Below, piece after piece: positions 26,699 to 34,841 of a DNA stretch of 64,000 nucleotides. The position numbers were made by a program, and so were the translations under genes. The stretch's first letter is position 1; each line of letters starts with the position of its first letter. Below the pieces are notes generated by a model. It ran no database searches. It saw only the letters and a list, made by a program, of their open reading frames with translations, and had not been told where the DNA came from. The DNA comes from Pseudoalteromonas sp. UG3-2 (GTDB taxonomy: Bacteria > Pseudomonadota > Gammaproteobacteria > Enterobacterales > Alteromonadaceae), in NCBI RefSeq assembly GCF_037120705.1, contig NZ_JAWLJU010000001.1, positions 558,001-622,000 on the forward strand, read 5' to 3'.

Positions 26699-27274
26699 TT
26701 AGCTCGACTCGGCCAACAGCTTTTCCACCCTGTGCTGCAAAATAGGTAGCTTGAGTTTCTCAAACCACGGATTCTTTTGTAACCAAAAGCGGTTTCTTGG
26801 GCTGGGATGGGGTAACGCTAAATAATGGTGATTTTGGTAGTCGCAGCTACTTACATTGGCCGTTAATGTACTAGCCGCGGTTAAATAATACTTTTGCGCG
26901 TACTGCCCTATTAGCAACGTCAGTTTGGATTGACGTAATGTGGCTAAAATAGAGCGATGCCAAGTTTGAGCACAAATTGATGGCGGCGGTAAATCACCGG
27001 ATTTGCCTTTACCTGGGTAACAAAAAGCCATCGGAATAATAGCAAACAAGCTTGGGTCGTAAAATTGCTGCGAACTTACTGCTAACCACTCACGTAAGCG
27101 CTTGCCGCTAGCATCATTAAATGGTGTTGAGCTTTGGTGCGCCTTGATACCCGGCGCCTGCCCTATAATAACAATCCGCGCCCGCTCACTGCCTTGGATT
27201 ATGGGGTTAGCTCCAAGTGGTAGTGAGTCATGACAAAGCTGACATGCGCGAACTTGTGAAAAGATATCCTGCAA
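26699..27274 (-). CDS. Uracil-DNA glycosylase superfamily protein
   Basis: A 191-residue protein with the UDG-superfamily signatures: IVIIGQAPGIKAHQS (catalytic-loop type GQAPG), FAIIPMAFCYPGKG, LLIGQYAQKYYL and the C-terminal LPHPSPRNRFWLQKNPWF loop that intercalates DNA. An N-terminal CQLC pair could be half of an iron-sulfur site as in family 4/5 enzymes, but the other two cysteines are not clear. Probably a base-excision repair or related DNA-processing enzyme; the substrate branch is uncertain. Confidence 0.8.
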   Translation of the reverse strand: MQDIFSQVRACQLCHDSLPLGANPIIQGSERARIVIIGQAPGIKAHQSSTPFNDASGKRLREWLAVSSQQFYDPSLFAIIPMAFCYPGKGKSGDLPPPSICAQTWHRSILATLRQSKLTLLIGQYAQKYYLTAASTLTANVSSCDYQNHHYLALPHPSPRNRFWLQKNPWFEKLKLPILQHRVEKLLAESS

Positions 27275-27410
27275 ACTAAAGCCTCAAAAATAACTCAGCG
27301 CTACGCTAACAAAATGCCTGCATAATTGCATTTCATTTTATTGTGAATGTTAGCACTCGAGGTTTAAAGGCTGTTCAGCAAATAAAAGCAAAACAGGCAC
27401 AGTAAAACAA

Positions 27411-27429
27411 CTGATAATCACTATCATTT
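27411..27429. promoter_or_regulatory. Probable Fur box
   Basis: The sequence CTGATAATCACTATCATTT holds overlapping GATAAT-like hexamers in the 19-bp Fur pattern. It lies about 60 bases upstream of the DUF3649-PepSY-DUF3325 operon, which belongs to iron-uptake families, so iron repression is likely. Confidence 0.65.
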
Positions 27430-27487
27430 AGCTGTTTATTCATGGATAATACTCGCTTATTTTTTGTTGATTTAAGAGGTCTATGCT

Positions 27488-27793
27488 GTGCCTGCGCTCG
27501 GTAACGCCAATCCGTTATTAAGTACTTATCAAGTACAAGTCGTTATTCGTTTTTTCATTGCAATAGTAGGCGGCTATTTTTTCACCGCCCTATGCGCCTC
27601 ATTACTGGCATTATTATTACCAACCACGCACCTCGACGCGCTGCTATTCGCCTTATCAAGCAGCCTTATTTTTTATACCTTGGTGTTTATTGGGGTCTTT
27701 AGTTGCCGCTCATTTCGCCGCCTTTGTGTTGTTAGCACAATGACATTAACCCTGCTCTATGCCTTGCTGATATCACTTGGAGGGACGCTGTGA
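27488..27793 (+). CDS. DUF3649 family membrane protein (iron-uptake accessory)
   Basis: A 101-residue protein with three hydrophobic helices (about residues 18-43, 49-72 and 80-99), GTG start and GAGG upstream. Size, helices and position first in a trio with PepSY and DUF3325 proteins match the DUF3649 family, which accompanies TonB-dependent siderophore receptors in many gammaproteobacteria. A probable Fur box lies upstream. It overlaps the PepSY gene by 4 bases. No receptor gene is adjacent here. Confidence 0.75.
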   Translation: MPALGNANPLLSTYQVQVVIRFFIAIVGGYFFTALCASLLALLLPTTHLDALLFALSSSLIFYTLVFIGVFSCRSFRRLCVVSTMTLTLLYALLISLGGTL

Positions 27794-29376
27794 AAGACTC
27801 TTTTTTCCGCAGCATGAGCTGGTTACACACTTGGGTTGGGTTACTCGTCTGTTGGCTGTTATTGCTTATTTTTTTCGCCGGCACGACCAGCTTCTTTCGT
27901 CATGAGATCAGTTTTTGGGCACAACCAGCGGTTCATGACTTACCCGACTATAACCCAGCTTTACAACGCCAAATCGTCAGCGACAGCATTGCTAAGCTGC
28001 AACAGCAGGCCGCTGACGCCCGTTCATGGCGTATTGAAATGCCCACCGAACGTCGCCCTAGCCTGCTATTAATTACTTCGCAACAACCTGAAGCCGGAGA
28101 ACGTCGTGGTAAACGCGAATTTAATTACTATAATCCTTTGACGCTTGAGCCATTACCTGACTATCGCGAAACCCGCGGCGGTAACTTCTTCTACCGCTTA
28201 CATTTTGACCTGCATTATATGGATGCCATTAGTGCACGCTGGATAGTCTGTTTTGCTAGCTTATTTATGCTGATCGCTTTGGTCTCGGGCGTGGTGATCC
28301 ACAAACGTATTTTTAAAGATTTATTTCAGTTTCGCAGCGGCAAAGGACTCAGGAGCTGGTTAGACGGCCATAATGTGTCTTCGGTTATTGCCCTGCCCTT
28401 TCATATTATGATCACCTACACCGGATTGGTGACGTTGATTTTTATGCTGTTGCCACAGCCACAAAAACAGCACTTTGGCGACCGTCAAGCCGTGCGCGCG
28501 GAGCAATTTCCTTTCTCAGCCAGTATTGAAAAAAGTGGCCAGCCTTTACAGCAGATAGCACTTGGTACCATTCTGGATCATTATTTTACTAACAATAATG
28601 ACCTACCCATTCGCCGCATTAGTATCTCATCGCCTGCGGATGCCAATGCCACAATAAAAATCTATGCTAATGCCGTGCGCCAAGTGCAGGACGATCCACC
28701 TGGTTGGATGTATCAGGCTGCCAGTGGTGAGTTGCTGGCCACTCAGCATACCGAGTTGTCAGCAGCAGAAAAACTCTATGGTGGCATGATTGCACTGCAC
28801 ACTGGTCGCTTTGCTGAGCCTATGCTACGTTGGCTCTATTTCCTTTGTGGTTTGGCCGGCTGCGCCATGATTGCCACGGGCGCGGTGATGTGGGCAAAAC
28901 GACTGCGACAAAAATCTAAAGCGACCGGTAAGGGTCCCTTTGGCTTGCGCTTAGTGGAAGCATTGAATCTCGCCACCATCATGGGGCTTCCAGCTGCCAC
29001 TGCGGCTTTTTTTCACGCTAACCGTCTGCTGCCTATTGACCTTATAGGCCGAGCCGACAAAGAGGTTTTGGCCTTCTTTATAACTTGGGGCGCATTCACA
29101 TTGGCTGCATTCGTCAGTGCCTCGCGGCGCTCTTGGTGGTTTGCTGCACTGAGCAATGCCCTATTATGGGGCACATTACCATTGGTGAATATGCTTGTAA
29201 CATCAGACAACACCCTAATTTATCTCTACCAGCAACAGTGGCTTCTGTTTGCTGTTGATGCAATTGCCATTATCACAGCAATTGGTTTTCTAATTCAGGC
29301 CAATAAACTGAAGTTAACAGCAAGCTCCTCTGCAGCTAAAGGTAAGCGCATTAAACGCGAGGTAGTCGATTCATGA
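27790..29376 (+). CDS. PepSY-associated transmembrane protein, putative ferric-siderophore reductase
   Basis: A 528-residue inner-membrane protein of the PepSY-TM family. It has an N-terminal SWLHTWVGLLVCWLLLLIFFAGTTSFFRHE helix, a periplasmic PepSY-type domain with the FFYRLHFDLHYM histidines, helices at about residues 147-170, 197-220, 345-370 and several more at the C terminus. The paired His residues on helices fit haem binding, as proposed for FoxB/FegB-like siderophore reductases. GTG start overlapping the DUF3649 stop. Likely role: reductive iron release from siderophores at the inner membrane, under Fur control. Confidence 0.85.
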   Translation: MKDSFFRSMSWLHTWVGLLVCWLLLLIFFAGTTSFFRHEISFWAQPAVHDLPDYNPALQRQIVSDSIAKLQQQAADARSWRIEMPTERRPSLLLITSQQPEAGERRGKREFNYYNPLTLEPLPDYRETRGGNFFYRLHFDLHYMDAISARWIVCFASLFMLIALVSGVVIHKRIFKDLFQFRSGKGLRSWLDGHNVSSVIALPFHIMITYTGLVTLIFMLLPQPQKQHFGDRQAVRAEQFPFSASIEKSGQPLQQIALGTILDHYFTNNNDLPIRRISISSPADANATIKIYANAVRQVQDDPPGWMYQAASGELLATQHTELSAAEKLYGGMIALHTGRFAEPMLRWLYFLCGLAGCAMIATGAVMWAKRLRQKSKATGKGPFGLRLVEALNLATIMGLPAATAAFFHANRLLPIDLIGRADKEVLAFFITWGAFTLAAFVSASRRSWWFAALSNALLWGTLPLVNMLVTSDNTLIYLYQQQWLLFAVDAIAIITAIGFLIQANKLKLTASSSAAKGKRIKREVVDS

Positions 29377-29693
29377 TGTTGGTTGCTTTAATACTGTGTT
29401 TAATGGCCTTCGTCGGCTTTGCGCTCAGCAAACCAAACCACTATAAAGAGGTCATGGGCTGTCGGCCTTCAACACAACTTTGCCGCCAGCTCAATCTGCT
29501 GAGCTGGGTTCTGCTCAGTATCAGTTTTGTGCTAGCAATTAAAGAGAGTGGGGCATATGGTAGCCTTGAGATACTAGGTTATATGACTTTCTCGGTGTTG
29601 TTGTTGGTGTCGCTATTGGCGTTGCGGCCAACCTGGTTGAGATCATTATTTTACCTACTTCCTGCTGCGCTTATTGTCTCCTTACTGATATAG
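29373..29693 (+). CDS. DUF3325 family membrane protein
   Basis: A 106-residue protein with helices at about residues 2-18, 40-58, 64-84 and 88-106; the pattern KPNHYKEVMGCRPSTQLCRQLNLLSWVLLSISF is typical of DUF3325. It overlaps the end of the PepSY gene by 4 bases and completes the three-gene iron-uptake accessory operon. The biochemical function is unknown. It is followed 15 bases later by a strong terminator. Confidence 0.8.
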   Translation: MMLVALILCLMAFVGFALSKPNHYKEVMGCRPSTQLCRQLNLLSWVLLSISFVLAIKESGAYGSLEILGYMTFSVLLLVSLLALRPTWLRSLFYLLPAALIVSLLI

Positions 29694-29707
29694 ATCAGAG
29701 TTTAATC

Positions 29708-29733
29708 AAGGCGCCGTAACTGGCGCCTTTTTT
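29708..29733 (+). terminator. Strong Rho-independent terminator
   Basis: AGGCGCC stem, six-base loop, GGCGCCT and a run of six T. It closes the DUF3649-PepSY-DUF3325 operon. Confidence 0.85.
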
Positions 29734-30066
29734 GGATCATGATTTTACTAGCTTTGGATTGTTAAGCCATTGAAGTAAAATGTTTTTGTCTAAAAATCAC
29801 ACAGTGTTATGGCAATACAACAAGGATTTACTAACTTATTGCCCATTAAGTTAGTAAAAAGCTGATCTATTAGTTCGCACGCCTATCATTAGTTAGTAAA
29901 ATGCTGATCTCTACTAGCAAACACATTAACTAGGTTAGTAAAAAACGGATCTGTGTAATGCCATTTCCGCTTTTGTTGGTATAAGTCTGATCCATATTAT
30001 CAGCCCCGATAACACAACTAAGTAAAATACTGATCCATAAACATTGAGTTAGTAATTTGATGATCT
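29734..30066 (+). repeat. Array of a 19-bp GATC-containing motif, about 42-bp period
   Basis: Six same-orientation copies start at 29850, 29892, 29934, 29975, 30018 and 30048, at spacings 42, 42, 41, 43 and 30. A reversed copy lies at 29734-29752. The consensus is GTTAGTAAAAWNCTGATCT; AGTA is nearly constant and GATC is invariant. The spacers are not alike. The rest of the gene-free stretch (29694-30321) has no coding frame of note. See the findings for interpretation. Confidence 0.75.
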
Positions 30067-30272
30067 CTAATGCTAGCAGAGGAAAACACGATGAGTGGCT
30101 AGAATTCTTTTATAAGCTAAAAACACAACGAATAAATGCAAAAAGAAGGGTGGTAATAAATGCAAGACTATCAATTTAACATAATAATCTAATCACTACA
30201 TTTATCGTCTCTCTAGTGATCGCGGTTAACCGTTTCATCATGACAGCACAATTAAGTCATAAAACAAAAGAT

Positions 30273-30304
30273 ACCCAAGTAAACACGCTTATGTTTACTT
30301 GGGT
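30273..30304 (-). terminator. Rho-independent terminator of the di-haem lipoprotein gene
   Basis: A perfect 13-base stem (ACCCAAGTAAACA/TGTTTACTTGGGT) with a six-base loop. On the minus strand it is followed by ATCTTTTGTTTT, 17 bases after the stop codon. Confidence 0.8.
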
Positions 30305-30321
30305 TATAGCGCTAAGGCGTA

Positions 30322-31971
30322 TTATTCTTGTTGCCACTCAAGCTGCATGTCCCACACATATCGATGCTCAGGCTCAAGGGGCTGCTGAGAGTCGTCTACT
30401 TGTTGCAGCACATTTTGTGCCTCAACTAGGGTAGCATCGCGACCAAACAAGTAACTTTGCTCAGCAACTATGGTTTTATAGGCTTTATTCAAAGCCAACG
30501 CTCGTTCTTTAGAAGGGGTAATTAACTCATACAAATTAGTGGCGGATTTGACCTTTTGTTTATTCACTGTTCCGTCTTGATTGAACCAACGCATTAGCAT
30601 TTCTTGGTTTTGTCTAAACTCATCGCCACCGCCGACACGCATCATATAGGTTAAGAACTCACCTTGCGTTTCGCCCTTATTTGGCACGTCAGTCATGGCT
30701 TTTAAATCAATGTAGCCCCAACCAAGCTTACCTTCTACTTTTCTGGCAAAAGAAAATGTTTGATCATAGGTTGAGCCAATGGTCTTATGACAACCATTGC
30801 AAAAAGCGAGCTCCTGTTCATGCTGTGGTCGTAACTGCCCCTCTTTATCCTCTATATAGCCATTTAGAGTCCAACCAAAGTTATTATTAATTCCTTGGTC
30901 ACCTAAATAAAGCGTTTGTGGATAATTTTCAAAGGCTTTTTCTTTTGCCTCGCGGTAATAGGCTGCGCCCAACGATTGCTTTGACTTGAAGTTGTGCTTT
31001 TTCATATAACGCACTTCTTTCATTCTTGGTGCATTAAAGATATTCCCTTGCTCATCTACTCCAATGTACCTTACGGTATGTAAAAACTCTGTATTCTCAG
31101 GGTACAGTTCGTGAGCCAGCTTGATGCTGTTGGCATCGCCGACATAGTATTGTCTGGCTTTAATTTTAGTGATGCGACTAAGCACACCATCGCCATTCAA
31201 GTCCGTACCAATTTGCGATTCTGAAATTTCTGGAGTAGTTATGGTGTCAAGCCCCTTTACAGCCATCTCCACCAAACTGAGGTTGGCAAGGTAGACGTCT
31301 TTGCTGAAGCTGCCAGAGGTTTCCCTAAAGGCATCGGCAAGGCGGATCATGACATCACCGGTGGAGCCATTGGTTGGCCAAAAGGTACTAGGAAAGGGCT
31401 TGTAATTAAACGCCACCCAACCACTGCCGTCTTTAGCAAAGCCTTGCTCATCGAACGCCTGCTCAGGATAAGCTAAATTTTCAATCGGGGTAATCTCGCC
31501 CTTCCAGCTTGGATCGGCTTTTAGCTTTTCAATCAGGGGAGCGTAGTTGTCTTGATTGACCCAGTTAGTAATATCTTGATCTGAGATATTGGCAATAAGC
31601 TCAGAGCGATCTTTGAATAGGTTTTTCCAATGGTTCTTAAAACCTAAATCAGAGAATTCATAGGCACCTTGTAAGTTGCCATCACGCATCATATTAGGTC
31701 GCTTTTTATCATCATAAGACTGGTGACAAGCGTAGCATGGGTTATTCACGCCATCGGTTTTGGTGTAGCACTGCGGCGGGATCACCGATTCAGGGTTATA
31801 TACTTCATCATGCGCCATAAACGCCGTAGCAGGAATATCATCTCCCTCAGAGTAGGGCGCAGTGACAGGGGAGCTCAGCACCTTGGTGCCGTTTGCGGTA
31901 ACAACTGGCGGCTCCTGGCACCCTGTCATGAAGACAGCTAAAGAGACAGCAATAAAGCTAACGTATTTCAC
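30322..31971 (-). CDS. Di-haem c-type cytochrome lipoprotein, function unknown
   Basis: A 549-residue lipoprotein (lipobox Cys18, MTGC; Gln at +2 suggests the outer membrane). Two CxxCH haem-attachment motifs are far apart: CYACH at 79-83 and CNGCH at 391-395, so haem is attached in the periplasm. The remainder is unlike MauG or Dhc peroxidases that could be recalled, although the spacing of two c-haem motifs several hundred residues apart is reminiscent of di-haem enzymes. It lies just downstream of the PhoX-like gene on the same strand, with a terminator between. Substrate and partner are unknown; functional linkage to the PhoX-like protein is inference from adjacency. Confidence 0.8.
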   Translation of the reverse strand: MKYVSFIAVSLAVFMTGCQEPPVVTANGTKVLSSPVTAPYSEGDDIPATAFMAHDEVYNPESVIPPQCYTKTDGVNNPCYACHQSYDDKKRPNMMRDGNLQGAYEFSDLGFKNHWKNLFKDRSELIANISDQDITNWVNQDNYAPLIEKLKADPSWKGEITPIENLAYPEQAFDEQGFAKDGSGWVAFNYKPFPSTFWPTNGSTGDVMIRLADAFRETSGSFSKDVYLANLSLVEMAVKGLDTITTPEISESQIGTDLNGDGVLSRITKIKARQYYVGDANSIKLAHELYPENTEFLHTVRYIGVDEQGNIFNAPRMKEVRYMKKHNFKSKQSLGAAYYREAKEKAFENYPQTLYLGDQGINNNFGWTLNGYIEDKEGQLRPQHEQELAFCNGCHKTIGSTYDQTFSFARKVEGKLGWGYIDLKAMTDVPNKGETQGEFLTYMMRVGGGDEFRQNQEMLMRWFNQDGTVNKQKVKSATNLYELITPSKERALALNKAYKTIVAEQSYLFGRDATLVEAQNVLQQVDDSQQPLEPEHRYVWDMQLEWQQE

Positions 31972-31993
31972 TTTTATGACTCCAAAAAATAGT

Positions 31994-32022
31994 TAAAAAA
32001 AGGCAGTGCCTTAGGCACCGCC
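31994..32022 (-). terminator. Terminator between PhoX-like and cytochrome genes
   Basis: Stem GGCGGTGCC/GGCACTGCC on the minus strand with a TAA loop and a seven-T run. It would end most PhoX-like transcripts before the cytochrome gene, so read-through or a second promoter must feed the latter. Confidence 0.7.
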
Positions 32023-32047
32023 GGGCGTAATCTAAATCCGTTATCGA

Positions 32048-33976
32048 TTACTGTGCTTTAGGGTCATAAAGCCAAAGCGTATTGTTTTCTTGGAAGCCAT
32101 CTTCACCGATGATGATACGGCCGTCTTCCATTACGATGACGTTATCAGGCTGAGAAAGCTGGTTTACATCGCAGCGTTCTGCCCCTGTTAATGACGAACG
32201 GTAAGTGCCACCCATTACCACAGGTTCAATGCGCGTTAGGTTGTAACTGTTATCAATATGCGCACGGTATACACCACCACAGTCTTTCACTCGTGCAGAT
32301 AGCTGAATATCACCCTTACCATTAGTCATGGTTTTATCGATATCCGCAATGCCGATATACATATAAGCTTTATCTACGACTTCGCCAGCCACCACATCTT
32401 GACCAGTCACCGCTTCTAACACGCGATTATGATTGATGCTGATCCCTTCAAGCTTACGCCATTCGGCCGTAGCACCCATTTGACGAGCGGCTTGACGAGA
32501 CTCTAGGAAGATTGCACGATTGTCCATCGGCTGACCCGCTGTCACCAAACCACCGCCATTTTCTACGCTAGGATAGTTAGCAGCGCCCTCGGCCCATGCT
32601 TTAACATCCGCCACTGATAAGTAGCTGGTTTGGCCATCAACGTAGTCTGAGGTATCAATGTTGTCGTATTGTGCAACCCAAGTTTCTATTTCAGCATTGC
32701 TTCCGGAGCCCAGTTCTACCCATGAAACATCAAACCCGGTTACCGCTGGATCGGATAGTCCTGCGTCTTGAGTAAGTTTGGCTGCATACAAAGTACCAGA
32801 ACTTAGGTCTTCAGGCTGATCAGCAACAAACTTAAATAGCACGCCACCGGTATCATCTTGTGATGAGTAAACAGTGCGACGGTCAGGCATAACTACTGAG
32901 TTTTCATGCTCATAACGACCAATAGTGAAATGCTTAACGACATCCGGAGTATCTGATGTTGGGTTTTGAATTTCAGCAATATAGCCATAGCGATATGGAT
33001 TAGGGAAGTCAGGGGCAGTTAGCGCTTCCATGGTATCGTTACCAGTTTCGCTAGGGTCGTTCCAGGCTGGGTCTTGAGTTGAATCAACCGATGACCAAAC
33101 GATCCACTCTTCTGAAGTCAGTGGCGTGCCCCAAGGAGATACTGAGCCAAAACAGTTTGCTGCCGTACCTTTAACGCCATCGAAGTCCACCATCATGGCT
33201 TCTTCGATAGACCATTGACCACTGGTCGCTTTGCTCATTTTTAAGCGACTTACGCCACCAGGGTAGGCCTCCCAGTTAGTAAACAAGTAGCCCGTATCGG
33301 CATCAACAGGAATGAAACCATTAAAATCAGGGTTGTCATTTTTAATGATTTCTTCACCGGTAGAAATGCTGTAATGAACGCCTAAACCGCCCGCTAAACC
33401 TTTGTCGCCAAGCTCATCAAAGGTATCGCCAGTTTGGCCAAGAATTTGATATTGGCCAATCGCCGACACCACGGTTTGCTGTTCCATGGTTGATGCCGGC
33501 ACTGGAGCGCTGGCAATGGCCGCTGGTAGGTTATTAAAGTTAACCCCAGTTAGAACACCTACAGTACCGGTATTAAATGGCTTGCTGTTAAAGCTGTCGG
33601 TTTCCGTATTGCTGTCATTAGGGTGCTGAACGTTAAAAAATAAATCCCCACCTTCTGATAAGAACAAGCCAGTTACTTCTGCACCTGCAGGTACCGTGGC
33701 TATGCGCACTAGGCCAGGTACGCTGTAACTGCCATCACGACCATCTACGCCATCTTGACCATCTTGACCGTCTTGGCCGTCAGTGCCATCTTGACCATCC
33801 GCACCGTTTTGGCCGTTACTACCATTACTGCCGTCAACGCCATCTTGGCCAGCACTGCCTTGTTCACCTTGAGGACCAGCAGGACCAACAGGCCCTTGCT
33901 CGCCATCATCGCCATCACACGCTGTGAGAGACATTGCAACCGCCGCTGCAATCAGAGAATATGCTACACGCTTCAT
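32048..33976 (-). CDS. PhoX-like (DUF839) lipoprotein with collagen-like stalk
   Basis: A 642-residue lipoprotein, lipobox Cys20 (LTAC). Residues 25-82 are about 19 uninterrupted G-x-y triplets rich in Asp, Gln and Asn, a collagen-like spacer. The rest matches the PhoX/DUF839 beta-propeller family: GLFLSEGGDLFFNVQHPND, ANCFGSVSPWGTPLTSEEW (the Cys that binds iron in PhoX is kept), GRYEHENSVVMPDRRTVYSSQDDTGGVLFKFV and the C-terminal RCDVNQLSQPDNVIVMEDGRIIIGEDG. PhoX enzymes are Ca/Fe-dependent periplasmic phosphatases; activity here is predicted, not shown. Asp directly after the lipidated Cys would signal inner-membrane retention by the E. coli Lol rule. No clear Pho box was found upstream. 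Confidence 0.82.
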   Translation of the reverse strand: MKRVAYSLIAAAVAMSLTACDGDDGEQGPVGPAGPQGEQGSAGQDGVDGSNGSNGQNGADGQDGTDGQDGQDGQDGVDGRDGSYSVPGLVRIATVPAGAEVTGLFLSEGGDLFFNVQHPNDSNTETDSFNSKPFNTGTVGVLTGVNFNNLPAAIASAPVPASTMEQQTVVSAIGQYQILGQTGDTFDELGDKGLAGGLGVHYSISTGEEIIKNDNPDFNGFIPVDADTGYLFTNWEAYPGGVSRLKMSKATSGQWSIEEAMMVDFDGVKGTAANCFGSVSPWGTPLTSEEWIVWSSVDSTQDPAWNDPSETGNDTMEALTAPDFPNPYRYGYIAEIQNPTSDTPDVVKHFTIGRYEHENSVVMPDRRTVYSSQDDTGGVLFKFVADQPEDLSSGTLYAAKLTQDAGLSDPAVTGFDVSWVELGSGSNAEIETWVAQYDNIDTSDYVDGQTSYLSVADVKAWAEGAANYPSVENGGGLVTAGQPMDNRAIFLESRQAARQMGATAEWRKLEGISINHNRVLEAVTGQDVVAGEVVDKAYMYIGIADIDKTMTNGKGDIQLSARVKDCGGVYRAHIDNSYNLTRIEPVVMGGTYRSSLTGAERCDVNQLSQPDNVIVMEDGRIIIGEDGFQENNTLWLYDPKAQ

Positions 33977-34156
33977 GTTTTACTCCAGTTCCGATGTATT
34001 GTTTTTGTAAGCGTGCAATAGTGTGCAGTGTCCCTGTTACAGTTAACCGACTAATTTATTAACCCTTTCCTACAGGATTAAGACACTGGTGTGAATACCC
34101 AATACAGGTAAATTTGTACAGGGGGTTTACAGTCAATATAAATAGCCTTGCAGTGG

Positions 34157-34687
34157 TTATTGTGAAATGGGTTTATGCTCCATAAATATCAGCTCATCGC
34201 TAGCAAAACCTTTTTCTGTGGCTGTTGCGATAAAATTATCCATTACTGCTTCATCAACTGTGGGGGTTCTAGACAGTAACCACAGGTAATCACGGTTGTA
34301 ACTGGTAACATAGGCATATTGATAATCGCTGTCTAATTCAAACACCACATAGCTGCCATAGAATGGCCCAAAAAAGGAGACCTTTAAATGTGCGGTATTC
34401 TCATCTTCAACAAATTTAGCTTTGCCAATGGCCTCTTTCCAGGTTTGTTCTGCAGTAACATACCCTTTATTGATTACTTTAATGCTACCATCATCATTTA
34501 AGCTATATGCCGCTGTGACGTTTTGCATTCCTCGCTCAAAGGAATGGTCTAAGCGCGCAATTTCATACCAAGTACCGGCATAGCGCTCTACATCAAACTG
34601 TTTTACCGGCTTAATATTTTCTGGTAACCCCGTGCATGCAGTTAACAGCAGCATAAAGAAAAACAGGGATAGGTGTTGATATTTCAT
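34157..34687 (-). CDS. blc: Outer-membrane lipocalin Blc
   Basis: A 176-residue lipoprotein (lipobox LTAC) with the bacterial lipocalin signature: FDVERYAGTWYEIARLDHSFERGMQNVTAAY, then LKVSFFGPFYGSYVVFELDSDYQYAYVTSYNRDYLWLLSRTPTVDE. Blc proteins bind fatty acids or lysophospholipids at the outer membrane and are induced by envelope stress. TTATTTATTTCC lies before the start; a weak GGAA is the probable ribosome binding site. Monocistronic. Confidence 0.93.
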   Translation of the reverse strand: MKYQHLSLFFFMLLLTACTGLPENIKPVKQFDVERYAGTWYEIARLDHSFERGMQNVTAAYSLNDDGSIKVINKGYVTAEQTWKEAIGKAKFVEDENTAHLKVSFFGPFYGSYVVFELDSDYQYAYVTSYNRDYLWLLSRTPTVDEAVMDNFIATATEKGFASDELIFMEHKPISQ

Positions 34688-34841
34688 TATTTATTTCCTT
34701 CTTCAAACGCCAATAATACGAGAAAAATTTCCATAAAGTTTAGCTTAAATATCATTTTCGCCATATTGGGAAAGGATTTATTAAGTGCTTCTAACCAGCG
34801 ATTGTTTTACTATTTAGTATAAACTCTCTCTAGAGGTCGCA

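Noticed and set aside
29850..30066. Possible CRISPR array
   Set aside because: Repeat is only 19 bp and degenerate, spacers are about 23 bp and irregular in the last unit, and no cas gene is present.
30216..30434. 72-codon plus-strand ORF
   Set aside because: Runs across the terminator into the antisense of the cytochrome gene; no supporting signal.
33755..34021. Plus-strand ORF across the collagen-like region
   Set aside because: Antisense shadow of the G-x-y triplets in the PhoX-like gene; repetitive composition, no ribosome binding site.
33977..34156. Pho box upstream of the PhoX-like gene
   Set aside because: Several CTGT fragments are present but not with the 11-bp direct-repeat spacing of a PhoB site.
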